From Candidatus Parcubacteria bacterium (GTDB taxonomy: Bacteria; Patescibacteriota; Patescibacteriia; Patescibacteriales; Patescibacteriaceae): a stretch of 39,488 bases of DNA. This document shows, in pieces, positions 1 to 7,321 of this stretch. Every line of letters begins with the position of its first letter. The first letter of the stretch is position 1. The DNA is taken from assembly GCA_023459655.1 (NCBI GenBank), contig JAEWTE010000013.1, positions 1 through 39,488 on the forward strand, written 5' to 3'. The translations under genes were made by a program, and so were the position numbers. The notes under the pieces were generated by a model, which did not search any database, was not told the DNA's origin, and saw only the letters and a program-made list of their open reading frames with translations.

Positions 1-781
1 TTTGTTCAAACATTTGGAGGTGTCTGAGCATTGTTCCAGCTTGGAATTTTCCATTTTCATCGGGCGGAAAAATCTGTAAATGATCTTCCAACTTGACGGG
101 ATAGAATTTTTTTCCGTCAAAGTCTTCATGTTCATCACCCAAGGAAATCAGGTGACGACCGGGGAAAAATGGACTGAAACAATCAGCCTGGGCTATTTTT
201 CTAATTCCTAGAACTGGCTGGAAGATTTCACCATTGCTCCAGGTATCTTGATAGGGTTGAATAGAATATCTGTCAATCCCTATATTGATCTTTCGTGGTT
301 GTTGCATGTAGAAAGTATGGGCCAAGACTGAAAAAACAGCTGACCAGCAAGCATAAGGGTGTTTATACCAAAGGCCAGTTTCCTTGAGGGCTTTGTCCAA
401 GATATAGCCAGCCACTTCGGCATGTCCAATCCTATCTCTTTCTTCATAGCGTTTGATATCAATAAAAATGTCATGACACCAGCCACCAAGTAGAATTGCT
501 AGGGCATCATCACGATGTAACGGAGTGTCTTTGACAATTATTATTGAATGTAAAATGTTGCGAATAACATGGCCACGGCCATGGGCTGGTTCTAGGCTCA
601 TTCCAATACTATTACCATAGTACCATTGTAGTAGCTGAGGTAGATAGTTTAGAAAATCTCCAATTGGGTTGATAGTAGTTGGTGTTGTTGGGCGCAAGAC
701 AGTTCTAAATTCATCTTGGTATCTCCAAGCTGTTTCTAGAGCTAATTTCTTGCCTTCAGGTGTTTTGAAGTCAGGTAACAT
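1..781 (-). CDS. HD-domain metal-dependent phosphohydrolase-like protein (partial, runs off the window)
   Basis: The reading frame starts at an ATG at 781 and stays open for 260 codons to the window edge, so the C-terminus is missing. An HD-superfamily metal site can be read: His71 (HGRGH), the His103-Asp104 doublet (WCHDI), His120, and a late Asp200 (IAQAD). This layout is typical of HD phosphohydrolases, which hydrolyse phosphate esters of nucleotides or cyclic dinucleotides; the substrate cannot be told. There is no signal peptide or membrane segment, so it is probably cytoplasmic. The start is well supported by AAGGAG at 787-792, five bases before the ATG, which is unusual in this window. 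A sigma-70-like promoter lies upstream at 856-884. The HD call is confident, the exact function unknown. Confidence 0.8.
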   Translation of the reverse strand, partial: MLPDFKTPEGKKLALETAWRYQDEFRTVLRPTTPTTINPIGDFLNYLPQLLQWYYGNSIGMSLEPAHGRGHVIRNILHSIIIVKDTPLHRDDALAILLGGWCHDIFIDIKRYEERDRIGHAEVAGYILDKALKETGLWYKHPYACWSAVFSVLAHTFYMQQPRKINIGIDRYSIQPYQDTWSNGEIFQPVLGIRKIAQADCFSPFFPGRHLISLGDEHEDFDGKKFYPVKLEDHLQIFPPDENGKFQAGTMLRHLQMFEQ

Positions 782-855
782 AAGGTCTCCTTTTTTGTTT
801 TTTAAATTGTTAAGGATCTTTTATCCGTCTTTAAATAATTCAAATCGGATTCATC

Positions 856-884
856 ATTAAAACAGAGGAGATAGTTTTTGTCAA
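856..884 (-). promoter_or_regulatory. Sigma-70-like promoter of the HD-domain gene
   Basis: On the minus strand TTGACA (884-879) is followed after 17 bases by TTTAAT (861-856). The -35 is perfect and the -10 matches five of six. Transcription would start near 849, giving a leader of about 70 nt that contains the AAGGAG site of the HD gene. Confidence 0.5.
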
Positions 885-899
885 TAATTTTTGATTATA

Positions 900-934
900 A
901 AAACAGCCTGTTTAATTATTAATAGGGCTGTTTT
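900..934 (-). terminator. Probable terminator of tRNA-Leu
   Basis: AAACAGCC (901-908) and GGCTGTTT (926-933) form a perfect 8-bp stem, extended by the 900/934 pair, with a 17-nt AT-rich loop. Read on the minus strand it follows the tRNA-Leu 3' end by about six bases and runs into a T-rich tail. The loop is long for a classic terminator. Confidence 0.5.
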
Positions 935-939
935 ATCTG

Positions 940-1023
940 TACCTCGGGAGAGGCTCGAACTCTCATGAGATTGCTCCCACACGATTTTGAGTCGTGCGCG
1001 TCTACCAGTTCCGCCACCGAGGC
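940..1023 (-). tRNA. tRNA-Leu (anticodon CAA)
   Basis: On the minus strand an 84-nt class II tRNA can be folded. The acceptor stem is GCCTCGG/CCGAGGT, followed by discriminator A. The anticodon stem CACGA/TCGTG encloses loop CTCAAAA, so the anticodon is CAA, reading UUG. A long variable arm and a TTCGAGC T-loop are present. The terminal acceptor pair is G1-U72 rather than G-C. CCA is not encoded. A consensus promoter lies just upstream and a hairpin just downstream, so it looks like a monocistronic tRNA gene. Confidence 0.95.
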
Positions 1024-1033
1024 AACGAAAGCT

Positions 1034-1062
1034 ATTATAAGGCAGCTAATAAAAATTGTCAA
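1034..1062 (-). promoter_or_regulatory. Perfect consensus promoter of tRNA-Leu
   Basis: On the minus strand TTGACA (1062-1057) is followed by exactly 17 bases and TATAAT (1039-1034). Both hexamers are perfect. The start point would be a few bases before the tRNA 5' end at 1023. The -35 overlaps the -35 of the divergent parA promoter. Confidence 0.8.
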
Positions 1063-1084
1063 AAAATTGCTAATCAGTTATACT
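1056..1084 (+). promoter_or_regulatory. Promoter of parA-parB
   Basis: TTGTCA (1056-1061), a 17-base spacer and TATACT (1079-1084) match sigma-70 at five of six positions in each element. The start would be near 1091, about 19 nt before the parA ATG, and that short leader has no Shine-Dalgarno sequence. The -35 shares the heptamer TTGTCAA with the divergent tRNA-Leu promoter. Confidence 0.65.
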
Positions 1085-1109
1085 AAAACAGTAATTATAG
1101 CTATCAACC

Positions 1110-1865
1110 ATGTCTAAAATAATCGCTATCGTCAACCAGAAAGGCGGCGTCGGTAAAACGACGACCGCTGTTAATTTGGCCGCTTATTTAGCTCAAGCCA
1201 AACGGCGTGTCCTTTTGGTCGATATTGATCCACAGGCCAATGCTACTTCTGGGTCAGGTTTAGCTGCTGCTGATCGGTTAGGGCTATATGAGGCCTTAGT
1301 CGGACAACAATCAATGGCTGATATTATTACTGATTCGCCAGCTGGTTATCGGTTAGCACCAGCCACTATTAATTTGGCTGGAGCTGGTGTAGAGTTGGTT
1401 AATATGCCAGAACGGGAATTTTGTTTGGCTAAAGCTCTTGAATCAGTTCGTAATGACTTTGATTATATTATTATTGACGGTCCACCATCGCTAGGGCTAT
1501 TAACGATTAATAGTTTGGTAGCGGCCAGTCATGTTTTGATTCCAGTTCAAGCCGAGTATTATGCTCTAGAGGGTTTAAAACAATTATTAGATACTATTGG
1601 TCTAATTCAAACTCATATTAAGCCTAATTTGGGCATTTTAGGAGCGGTGGTAACTATGTATGATCAGCGCAACCGCTTAGCTAGAGCAGTAGTCAAAGAA
1701 TTGGAGCAATTTTTCCCCAATCGGGTTTTCAAAAGCATTATCCCACGCAATGTTCGCTTGGCTGAAGCACCCAGTTATGGTCAGTCAATTGTTGAATATG
1801 ACCGGCACTCTAGCGGTAGTCAGGCCTACCAGGCTTTAGCCAAAGAAATTTTAGCTTTAGAATAA
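1110..1865 (+). CDS. parA: Chromosome partitioning ATPase ParA (Soj)
   Basis: A 251-residue ParA/MinD-family ATPase. The deviant Walker A KGGVGKTT is at residues 11-18 right after the N-terminal strand. The Walker A' region VDIDPQANATSG and the Walker B-like IIIDGPPSLGLLTIN follow, and the conserved RNVRLAEAPSYGQ motif sits near the C-terminus. ParA binds DNA non-specifically as an ATP dimer and moves ParB-parS complexes during origin segregation. There is no N-terminal helix-turn-helix, so it is the short chromosomal Soj type. parB follows after 15 bases, confirming a parAB operon. The start is the first ATG after the promoter at 1056-1084. Confidence 0.95.
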   Translation: MSKIIAIVNQKGGVGKTTTAVNLAAYLAQAKRRVLLVDIDPQANATSGSGLAAADRLGLYEALVGQQSMADIITDSPAGYRLAPATINLAGAGVELVNMPEREFCLAKALESVRNDFDYIIIDGPPSLGLLTINSLVAASHVLIPVQAEYYALEGLKQLLDTIGLIQTHIKPNLGILGAVVTMYDQRNRLARAVVKELEQFFPNRVFKSIIPRNVRLAEAPSYGQSIVEYDRHSSGSQAYQALAKEILALE

Positions 1866-1880
1866 TTTTATTATAACGAT

Positions 1881-2726
1881 ATGCAAGCAGGTTTAGGTAA
1901 AGGTTTAGGATCATTATTGGGAGCTAATCCAATGGTAGAGCCAGTTGATAGTGAACGAATTGTTAGTCTGGCCCCGGATTTAATCCAGGCTAATCATCAG
2001 CAACCGCGGCAAGATTTTAATCAGGATAGTTTGCAGGAATTAGCCGATTCCATTAAAGAATGTGGTATTTTACAGCCGCTGATTGTGGCTAAAACAACGG
2101 CTGGTTATGAATTAATTGCTGGCGAAAGACGTTTGCGGGCTGCCAAATTGGTTGGCCTAAAAACTGTGCCGGTAATTGTTCGTTCAGTTGATGAACAGCA
2201 AAAATTAGCTTTAGCCTTAATTGAAAATATTCAGAGAGAAAATTTAAATCCTCTAGAAGAGGCTTTAGCTTATCGTCGGCTACTTGATGAATTTCAATTG
2301 ACTCAAGATGAGTTAGCTATTCGGGTTGGTAAGCCACGTTCAACTATTACCAATTTACTTCGTTTGTTAAATTTACCATCAGCTGCTCAACAAGCTCTGC
2401 GTTCTGGTCAGATTAATTTAGGGCAGGCCAAGGTTTTAGCTGGTGTTGATTCTGCTAAGCAAGACCAAGCTTTGCAAGAAATGACTATTGGACAAAAGAC
2501 TGTAGCTGACGCTGTTCAGGTCGCTAGGAGTTTTGGTTCTAAAGTTCAAGCTAAGACTGCTGCTGTTCAAAATGATGCTTATAATGATAAGGGCAAAGAA
2601 TTTTTGTGGCGTGAGTTTTTTCAAGCCAAAGTTAAAATTATTCGCCAGAATCGGGGTGGTCAAATAGTGATTAATTTTAATGATGATGACCAATTATTGG
2701 CCCTTATGGAAAAGATTAGAAGATAA
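1881..2726 (+). CDS. parB: Chromosome partitioning protein ParB (Spo0J)
   Basis: A 281-residue ParB/Spo0J protein. It opens with the short ParA-activating N-terminus (GLGKGLGSLLG), then the ParB N-terminal CTPase domain with the box GERRLRAAKLVGL and ENIQRENLNPLEEA. A helix-turn-helix parS-binding domain follows (LTQDELAIRVGKPRSTITN). The C-terminal part, about residues 215-281, would dimerise. ParB loads at parS and slides as a CTP clamp, working with ParA. No copy of the canonical 16-bp parS palindrome was seen near the operon, so parS is probably elsewhere or divergent. Confidence 0.95.
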   Translation: MQAGLGKGLGSLLGANPMVEPVDSERIVSLAPDLIQANHQQPRQDFNQDSLQELADSIKECGILQPLIVAKTTAGYELIAGERRLRAAKLVGLKTVPVIVRSVDEQQKLALALIENIQRENLNPLEEALAYRRLLDEFQLTQDELAIRVGKPRSTITNLLRLLNLPSAAQQALRSGQINLGQAKVLAGVDSAKQDQALQEMTIGQKTVADAVQVARSFGSKVQAKTAAVQNDAYNDKGKEFLWREFFQAKVKIIRQNRGGQIVINFNDDDQLLALMEKIRR

Positions 2727-2756
2727 TTGACTGCTATAAGACTATCTAATTTTTTA
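2715..2756 (+). terminator. Weak possible terminator after parB
   Basis: ATTAGA (2715-2720) can pair with TCTAAT (2745-2750), followed by a T-rich stretch. The stem overlaps the parB stop codon and the loop is long. It lies between convergent genes, where a terminator is expected, but the structure is weak. Confidence 0.3.
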
Positions 2757-3275
2757 TAATTCAGCCGCTAAATAAAGATAATAAGGAACACTGCCAACTG
2801 GCTGTAATTTTTGTCGTGGTTGTCGATTTTTTAGTGGCCAATCGCCAAAAACAATTTTAGTTGTTGGTCGTAATTGATTTTTTAATAGCTTTATTAATTT
2901 AGGATAAGCTTTAGGCGTTAAGAAAAAATATAGGGCATCAGCATCAGCTAGTGGATAGTGCCATAGATTAGCCCAGTGAATTTTGACATTGGGTAAATGA
3001 CGAGTATGCCAAATAGACGCCAAGGCTAGCAGTGGTAATATCTCTAGACCAATAAAGTGGCTTTGTGGATATTTTTTGGCCAAACAAGCTAAAAGATGAC
3101 CATGACCACAACCAACTTCATAAAATAATTGATTGGGCTGTAGATCTAATAATTTAGCAATTATTGGCCAATCACCCTGTTTAGTCGGCACCCAAGGAGC
3201 AGTTGACCAAGCACCAGTGGTTAAGCCTAATAATAACAAGATGGATCCGAGTGTTAGCCAAGTTAATAAATCCAT
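2754..3275 (-). CDS. Membrane-anchored SAM-dependent methyltransferase-like protein
   Basis: A 173-residue protein with one N-terminal membrane segment (about residues 4-22) and then APWVPTKQGDWPIIAKLLDLQ and a class I methyltransferase motif I, YEVGCGHGHLL. GLEILP is the acidic motif II position. The short membrane anchor, then a (A)PxVPT motif shortly before motif I, resembles the FAM173/ATP-synthase-c-subunit lysine methyltransferase group; the resemblance is from memory and the substrate is unproven. Its ATG follows the stop of the upstream phosphoesterase by two bases, so the two are co-transcribed and probably translationally coupled. It is convergent with parB. Confidence 0.65.
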   Translation of the reverse strand: MDLLTWLTLGSILLLLGLTTGAWSTAPWVPTKQGDWPIIAKLLDLQPNQLFYEVGCGHGHLLACLAKKYPQSHFIGLEILPLLALASIWHTRHLPNVKIHWANLWHYPLADADALYFFLTPKAYPKLIKLLKNQLRPTTKIVFGDWPLKNRQPRQKLQPVGSVPYYLYLAAEL

Positions 3276-3277
3276 AA

Positions 3278-4174
3278 TTATTGATGATAAAAATCTAGAC
3301 TGACAATTTCTGGATAATTATTAAATCTTTGGCTAATCGAACTATTACCTAGACCACCACTGATAATTAATTGGCTATTATCGACTGAGAAATTTCCTTG
3401 ATCATAATCTGGCCATAATTTTTGGTTTGGTACATAAAGAGCTCCTAGCAGTGGTAATCTGATTTGTCCGCCATGAGTATGTCCAGTGAGAATAGCGATT
3501 GGTTGAACTGTTAAATATTCTGGCCAAAATTCTGGTCGATGAGCCAACATGATGGTTGGTTGATTTAATTGGTTATCAGTTTGACTAATTAATTGGTCTA
3601 GTTTTTGGCTAATAATTTTTTTTATTACTGATCGTGGTAATGGTCCACCTAGAACTGTTGGGTCATCTAAGCCGACTAAGGTTATTGATTGACCGTTAAA
3701 CTCTATTGAATCTACTTGATCGCGTAGAATAATTGCTCCAGCTTGTTTAGTTTGTTTAATCAGGTCAATATAATCATCATTATAGAAGTCATGATTGCCC
3801 AGAATTAAATAGACTGGTGCAATATTTTTTAATTGGCTAATTAACGATAAATTAGCTGGGATATTAGTTTGACGACTATCAAAAGTATCACCAGTAATAA
3901 CGATTAAATTTGGGTTTAAGTGCCGGACTTTTTTTAAAATATTTTGATTGCCAGGTCCAAACATGGCCTGATTGTGTAGGTCAGACAATTGAACTATCCG
4001 CCAACCATTTAATTTAGCGGGCCAGCGCTGGTCATTAATATTATATTGGGTAATAATTAAATGGCGATTTTGATAATTAAGCCCCAGAGCAATGAATAGG
4101 GCGAATGACCAGAAAATTAACCATTTTTGCCAATTAGGCAGTTTAATAATCATATTTATCATCTTTGATGGCAT
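3278..4174 (-). CDS. Membrane-anchored calcineurin-like metallophosphoesterase (YkuE/YaeI-type)
   Basis: A 298-residue protein with a membrane segment at about residues 14-32 and a full calcineurin-like metal site: VQLSDLHNQ (DxH), ITGDTFDSR (GD), LGNHDFYN (GNHD), MLAHRPEF (H) and LTGHTHGGQIRLP (GHTHGGQ). This arrangement, with the C-terminal GGLGNSS-like segment, is typical of the YkuE/YaeI group, membrane-linked phosphoesterases that act on lipid-linked phosphate compounds in some bacteria. The substrate here is unknown. ATGs also occur at residues 5 and 8, so the exact start is uncertain. It is the first gene of a two-gene minus-strand unit with the methyltransferase-like gene. Confidence 0.85.
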   Translation of the reverse strand: MPSKMINMIIKLPNWQKWLIFWSFALFIALGLNYQNRHLIITQYNINDQRWPAKLNGWRIVQLSDLHNQAMFGPGNQNILKKVRHLNPNLIVITGDTFDSRQTNIPANLSLISQLKNIAPVYLILGNHDFYNDDYIDLIKQTKQAGAIILRDQVDSIEFNGQSITLVGLDDPTVLGGPLPRSVIKKIISQKLDQLISQTDNQLNQPTIMLAHRPEFWPEYLTVQPIAILTGHTHGGQIRLPLLGALYVPNQKLWPDYDQGNFSVDNSQLIISGGLGNSSISQRFNNYPEIVSLDFYHQ

Positions 4175-4187
4175 CTTAGCACAACTG

Positions 4188-4196
4188 TGTTATAAT
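4188..4196 (+). promoter_or_regulatory. Extended -10 promoter of the polysaccharide unit
   Basis: TG (4188-4189), one base, then a perfect TATAAT (4191-4196) form an extended -10 element. No convincing -35 is visible, which is tolerated with an extended -10. The expected start point, about seven bases downstream, falls at or next to the ATG at 4204, so the mRNA would be leaderless or almost so. Confidence 0.55.
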
Positions 4197-4203
4197 TTAA
4201 AAT

Positions 4204-5658
4204 ATGTTAATCCCATTAAAGAAGCTTAAATCATGGTGGCTAAATCAACCTAGGGTCAGGCAGATTCTATGGTTGTTATCAATGATTGGCTGGCTAACTT
4301 TATTATTTTTAGCTAGTCGACCATTTGGTTTAGCGACCTATAGTTTATCCAGTCAAGCTGATAATTATTTTATTCATAAATTAGAACCCATTGAGCGCTG
4401 GGCAACTTCTAATGGCAATCTGATTATGACTGGTCAGCCGGCTTATTTTTTCTTACGGCCGACCAGACCCTTTAGTCAAGCAGAAATTACGGTTACTTGG
4501 CAGCAGCGTGATCAGGCTACTTATTTAGAAACTGGCATTTTAATGGATAAGGCTAATTGGCAATATCAAATTCAGCCACTTAATCAGCCTGTTTTAAATA
4601 AGTTAGATTGGCCTGTATTAACTAGTGGCTCTTATCATTTATGGCAAAAACAGCCTGTTTATTCAACTTGGGAACAATTTTTAGCTACTCCGCCAGATTC
4701 AACTAAATTAGCGGTTTATAATTGGTCACCGAATTTATCAAGTTTCAGTCAACCAGAGAATTATCAAATTAGACAAACTTGGCAAGATATTTCTGGCCAA
4801 TGGCGCGGTGTGCAACAGATAATTACTTATTTAGCCGCTGATGAGCCATTAGCTTGGCGGCTTATTATTACTAGTGACACTTTAAAAAATTTAACTGCTG
4901 ATGAGCGAAGAATTGAAGTTAATATTACCGATAGTGCTAATCAGCGTCTTTGGTCTGAACAGCGACTTCTAGAAAATAATCGTTTAGATTGGTCAATCTT
5001 GGCTGGACCTTGGTCAGCTGGTGCCTATCGTTTGGAGATCAAGGCTAGTTCTAAGCTTTTAATTAATTTATCAACCAAACAATCACTTTTTAGCTGGCAA
5101 GGCCAGGTTTGGCCAGTCGCTCCAGCTGATTATTTATGGCAATTTTGGACTGATGCTACCCAAATTACGGCTCAAACCATTCAACCAGCCAGTCGGCAAA
5201 AGATTATTATTAATCAACAGTCACTTGATATTGAAGAAACCTATCAACAATATCAAATTAATACTAAAACAACGTCAACTACGATTAGTTTATTAGCTGG
5301 TGATATCCAGTTAGCCGGTAATGGTCTTTTTTCTCTTAGGCCAACCATTTTTAATCCGCAATTGCGTCGAGTCAGTCAATTATCTGATATTCAATTAGCT
5401 AATTTTGATTTTATTGCGGCCGACTACCAACCACCAATTTGTGATCAGCAATTTTGTTCAGCGACGGCCAAATTATCATTAATTGGTGCCAATTGGCAAC
5501 CAGGCGACGGTTATAAAATCATGTTAGCCGCTGGTAATAGTCAATTATCAACTACTAGTCCATTAATTATTAAAGAAATTAAGCTTAAATTAAGTGGTCA
5601 AACTTTATGGCAATTTTTTCGTTCATTACCGCGGCGGTTAATTAATAAATTGAGGTAG
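4204..5658 (+). CDS. Unknown membrane-anchored exported protein
   Basis: A 484-residue protein that I do not recognise. It has a basic N-terminus and one hydrophobic segment (about residues 19-38), so it is probably anchored with its bulk outside the cytoplasm. The rest is rich in Trp, Gln, Ser and Thr with alternating polar/hydrophobic stretches suggesting beta-sheet, and has only two Cys close together (CDQQFC) near residue 418. No enzyme motif is seen. It heads the dTDP-rhamnose/glycosyltransferase unit, and the next small membrane gene begins four bases after its stop, so a role in polysaccharide attachment, modification or export is plausible but unproven. Confidence 0.7.
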   Translation: MLIPLKKLKSWWLNQPRVRQILWLLSMIGWLTLLFLASRPFGLATYSLSSQADNYFIHKLEPIERWATSNGNLIMTGQPAYFFLRPTRPFSQAEITVTWQQRDQATYLETGILMDKANWQYQIQPLNQPVLNKLDWPVLTSGSYHLWQKQPVYSTWEQFLATPPDSTKLAVYNWSPNLSSFSQPENYQIRQTWQDISGQWRGVQQIITYLAADEPLAWRLIITSDTLKNLTADERRIEVNITDSANQRLWSEQRLLENNRLDWSILAGPWSAGAYRLEIKASSKLLINLSTKQSLFSWQGQVWPVAPADYLWQFWTDATQITAQTIQPASRQKIIINQQSLDIEETYQQYQINTKTTSTTISLLAGDIQLAGNGLFSLRPTIFNPQLRRVSQLSDIQLANFDFIAADYQPPICDQQFCSATAKLSLIGANWQPGDGYKIMLAAGNSQLSTTSPLIIKEIKLKLSGQTLWQFFRSLPRRLINKLR

Positions 5659-5661
5659 TTT

Positions 5662-5856
5662 ATGAAAACTAGTTATTGGTCTAAAATTAATCAGATTAAT
5701 TGTTTAATTTATCCCTGGCTAACGACAATTATAGCTGTTTTATTATTATCAGAAATTATTTGGTCGGGATTTGTCCGAGCTTATTTAAATTTGGCTTTTT
5801 GGTTGATTTTTTGGGCGGCTAGTGTTATCCTGAAGTTGATTTTATTAGATGAATAA
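5662..5856 (+). CDS. Small two-helix membrane protein, unknown function
   Basis: A 64-residue protein dominated by two hydrophobic segments, about residues 15-32 and 41-61, separated by a short polar turn (GFVRAYLN). No family is recognised. It is squeezed between the unknown exported protein (three-base gap) and rfbC (eight-base overlap), which supports it being real and translated with them. It could be a membrane subunit or partner of the upstream protein. With so few residues the function cannot be inferred. Confidence 0.6.
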   Translation: MKTSYWSKINQINCLIYPWLTTIIAVLLLSEIIWSGFVRAYLNLAFWLIFWAASVILKLILLDE

Positions 5857-6319
5857 TTTTAATTTTATGATTCAAGATGTAGTTTATAAAAAACTAGCAA
5901 TCTATGAAGATGCTCGTGGTTGGTTGGCTGAGATTTATCGTAGTGATGAAGATCATTATCAGCCAGCAATGAGCTATATTAGTGTTACTCATCCGGGCGT
6001 GGCTCGTGGTCCACATGAGCATAAATATCAGGCCGATTGTTTTGTCTTTATTGGTCCTGGAGATTTTGAATTATACCTTTGGGATCGTCGCGAGAATAGT
6101 TCGACCAATGGCCAGTATATTAAAGAGGTAGTTGGTCAAAGTAATCCAATGATGGTGATTGTGCCAGCTGGCGTGGTTCATGGTTACAAGGCAATTGGTG
6201 ATCAAGACGCTTGGTCAATCAATTTACCAGATAAATTATACCGTGGTGTTGACAAAACCGAGGAGGTTGATGAAATCCGTTGGGAACAAAATCCTGATTC
6301 TCCTTATAAAATAGATTAA
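5849..6319 (+). CDS. rfbC: dTDP-4-dehydrorhamnose 3,5-epimerase family protein (RmlC-like)
   Basis: A 156-residue cupin-type sugar epimerase, shorter than the usual 175-185. Family features are DARGWLAEIYRSDE, GVARGPHEHKYQAD around the presumed catalytic His (the classic form is RGLHYQ), VPAGVVHGYKAI, and a C-terminal YRGVDKTEEVDEIRWEQ. The classic enzyme epimerises dTDP-4-keto-6-deoxyglucose at C3 and C5 to the L-rhamno form. The neighbours rfbB, rfbD and rfbA complete the pathway, so it most likely fills this step. The start is ambiguous: the first ATG overlaps the previous gene by eight bases, while an ATG at 5867 has the AATTTT context common to other starts here. Confidence 0.85.
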   Translation: MNNFNFMIQDVVYKKLAIYEDARGWLAEIYRSDEDHYQPAMSYISVTHPGVARGPHEHKYQADCFVFIGPGDFELYLWDRRENSSTNGQYIKEVVGQSNPMMVIVPAGVVHGYKAIGDQDAWSINLPDKLYRGVDKTEEVDEIRWEQNPDSPYKID

Positions 6320-6340
6320 TAATTTTGCTAATTTAATTTT

Positions 6341-7318
6341 ATGAAATTATTAGTAACCGGTGGAGCCGGTTTTATCGGTTCTAATTTTATTCATTATTGG
6401 CTTAAAAAATATCCACAAGATCAAATTATTAATTTGGATTTATTAACTTATGCTGGTAATTTAGCTAATTTGGCTGATATCGCTGATTTGCCAAATTACC
6501 AATTTGTTCAAGGTGATATTACTGATTATGAAATTGTTGATGATTTGATGAAACAGGTTGATGGTGTAATTAATTTTGCCGCTGAAACTCATGTTGATCG
6601 CTCAATTGATAACGGTTTAAATTTTATCAAAACTAATGTTCAAGGGACAGCTAATCTATTAGATGCGGCTCGTCGACATGGTGGGGTTCGTTTTCATCAA
6701 ATTTCTACTGATGAGGTTTATGGTGATTTAACTAGGCACGATCCAAAATTTAATGAAGAATCACCCTATCGTCCTAGCAGTCCCTATAGTGCCTCTAAAG
6801 CAGCCGCCGATCATTTAGTGCGGGCTTATTTTAGAACCTATAAATTACCAATTACTATTTCTAATTGTTCTAATAATTACGGACCATATCAATTTCCAGA
6901 GAAAATTATCCCGTTATTTATAACCAACTTAATTGATAATCACAAGGTGCCACTTTATGGTACTGGCGGTAATATTCGTGATTGGATTCATGTTGATGAT
7001 CATAATTCAGGTGTTGAGGCAATTTTATTGCGAGGTCGACTTGGTGAAACATACTGTTTGGGTGGGGACAAAGAGATTAATAATCTGGAATTGACTAAAA
7101 AGATTATTGGTTTATTGGGTAAAGATGATAGTTATATCGAACCAGTTGCTGATCGTTTGGGTCATGATTGGCGCTATGCTATTGATTTTAGCAAAGCTAC
7201 CGCCCAGCTTGATTGGCAGCCGGTTATTTCTTTTGACGATGGTTTAACGGCTACTGTTAATTGGTATCAGGCTAATCAGGCCTGGTGGCGATCGTTAAAA
7301 GAAAAAATAAATAAATAG
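6341..7318 (+). CDS. rfbB: dTDP-glucose 4,6-dehydratase
   Basis: A 325-residue extended short-chain dehydrogenase. The NAD-binding GGAGFIGSNF is at residues 7-16. The dehydratase signature STDEVYGD carries Thr123, Asp124 and Glu125, and the catalytic YxxxK is Tyr149/Lys153 (YSASKAAADH). NNYGPYQFPEKIIPLFI and RDWIHVDDH are typical of the family. It converts dTDP-glucose to dTDP-4-keto-6-deoxyglucose in the cytoplasm, the second step to dTDP-L-rhamnose. It sits 21 bases after rfbC and three before rfbD. The start has the U-rich, SD-less context AATTTT-ATG. Confidence 0.97.
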   Translation: MKLLVTGGAGFIGSNFIHYWLKKYPQDQIINLDLLTYAGNLANLADIADLPNYQFVQGDITDYEIVDDLMKQVDGVINFAAETHVDRSIDNGLNFIKTNVQGTANLLDAARRHGGVRFHQISTDEVYGDLTRHDPKFNEESPYRPSSPYSASKAAADHLVRAYFRTYKLPITISNCSNNYGPYQFPEKIIPLFITNLIDNHKVPLYGTGGNIRDWIHVDDHNSGVEAILLRGRLGETYCLGGDKEINNLELTKKIIGLLGKDDSYIEPVADRLGHDWRYAIDFSKATAQLDWQPVISFDDGLTATVNWYQANQAWWRSLKEKINK

Positions 7319-7321
7319 TTT

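Noticed and set aside
280..489. A 69-codon minus-strand frame near the window start
   Set aside because: It is out of frame with the HD-domain gene that covers 1-781 and carries the recognisable metal-site residues.
1866..2750. parS near parAB
   Set aside because: No copy of the canonical 16-bp parS palindrome or a near match was seen by eye in this part of the window.
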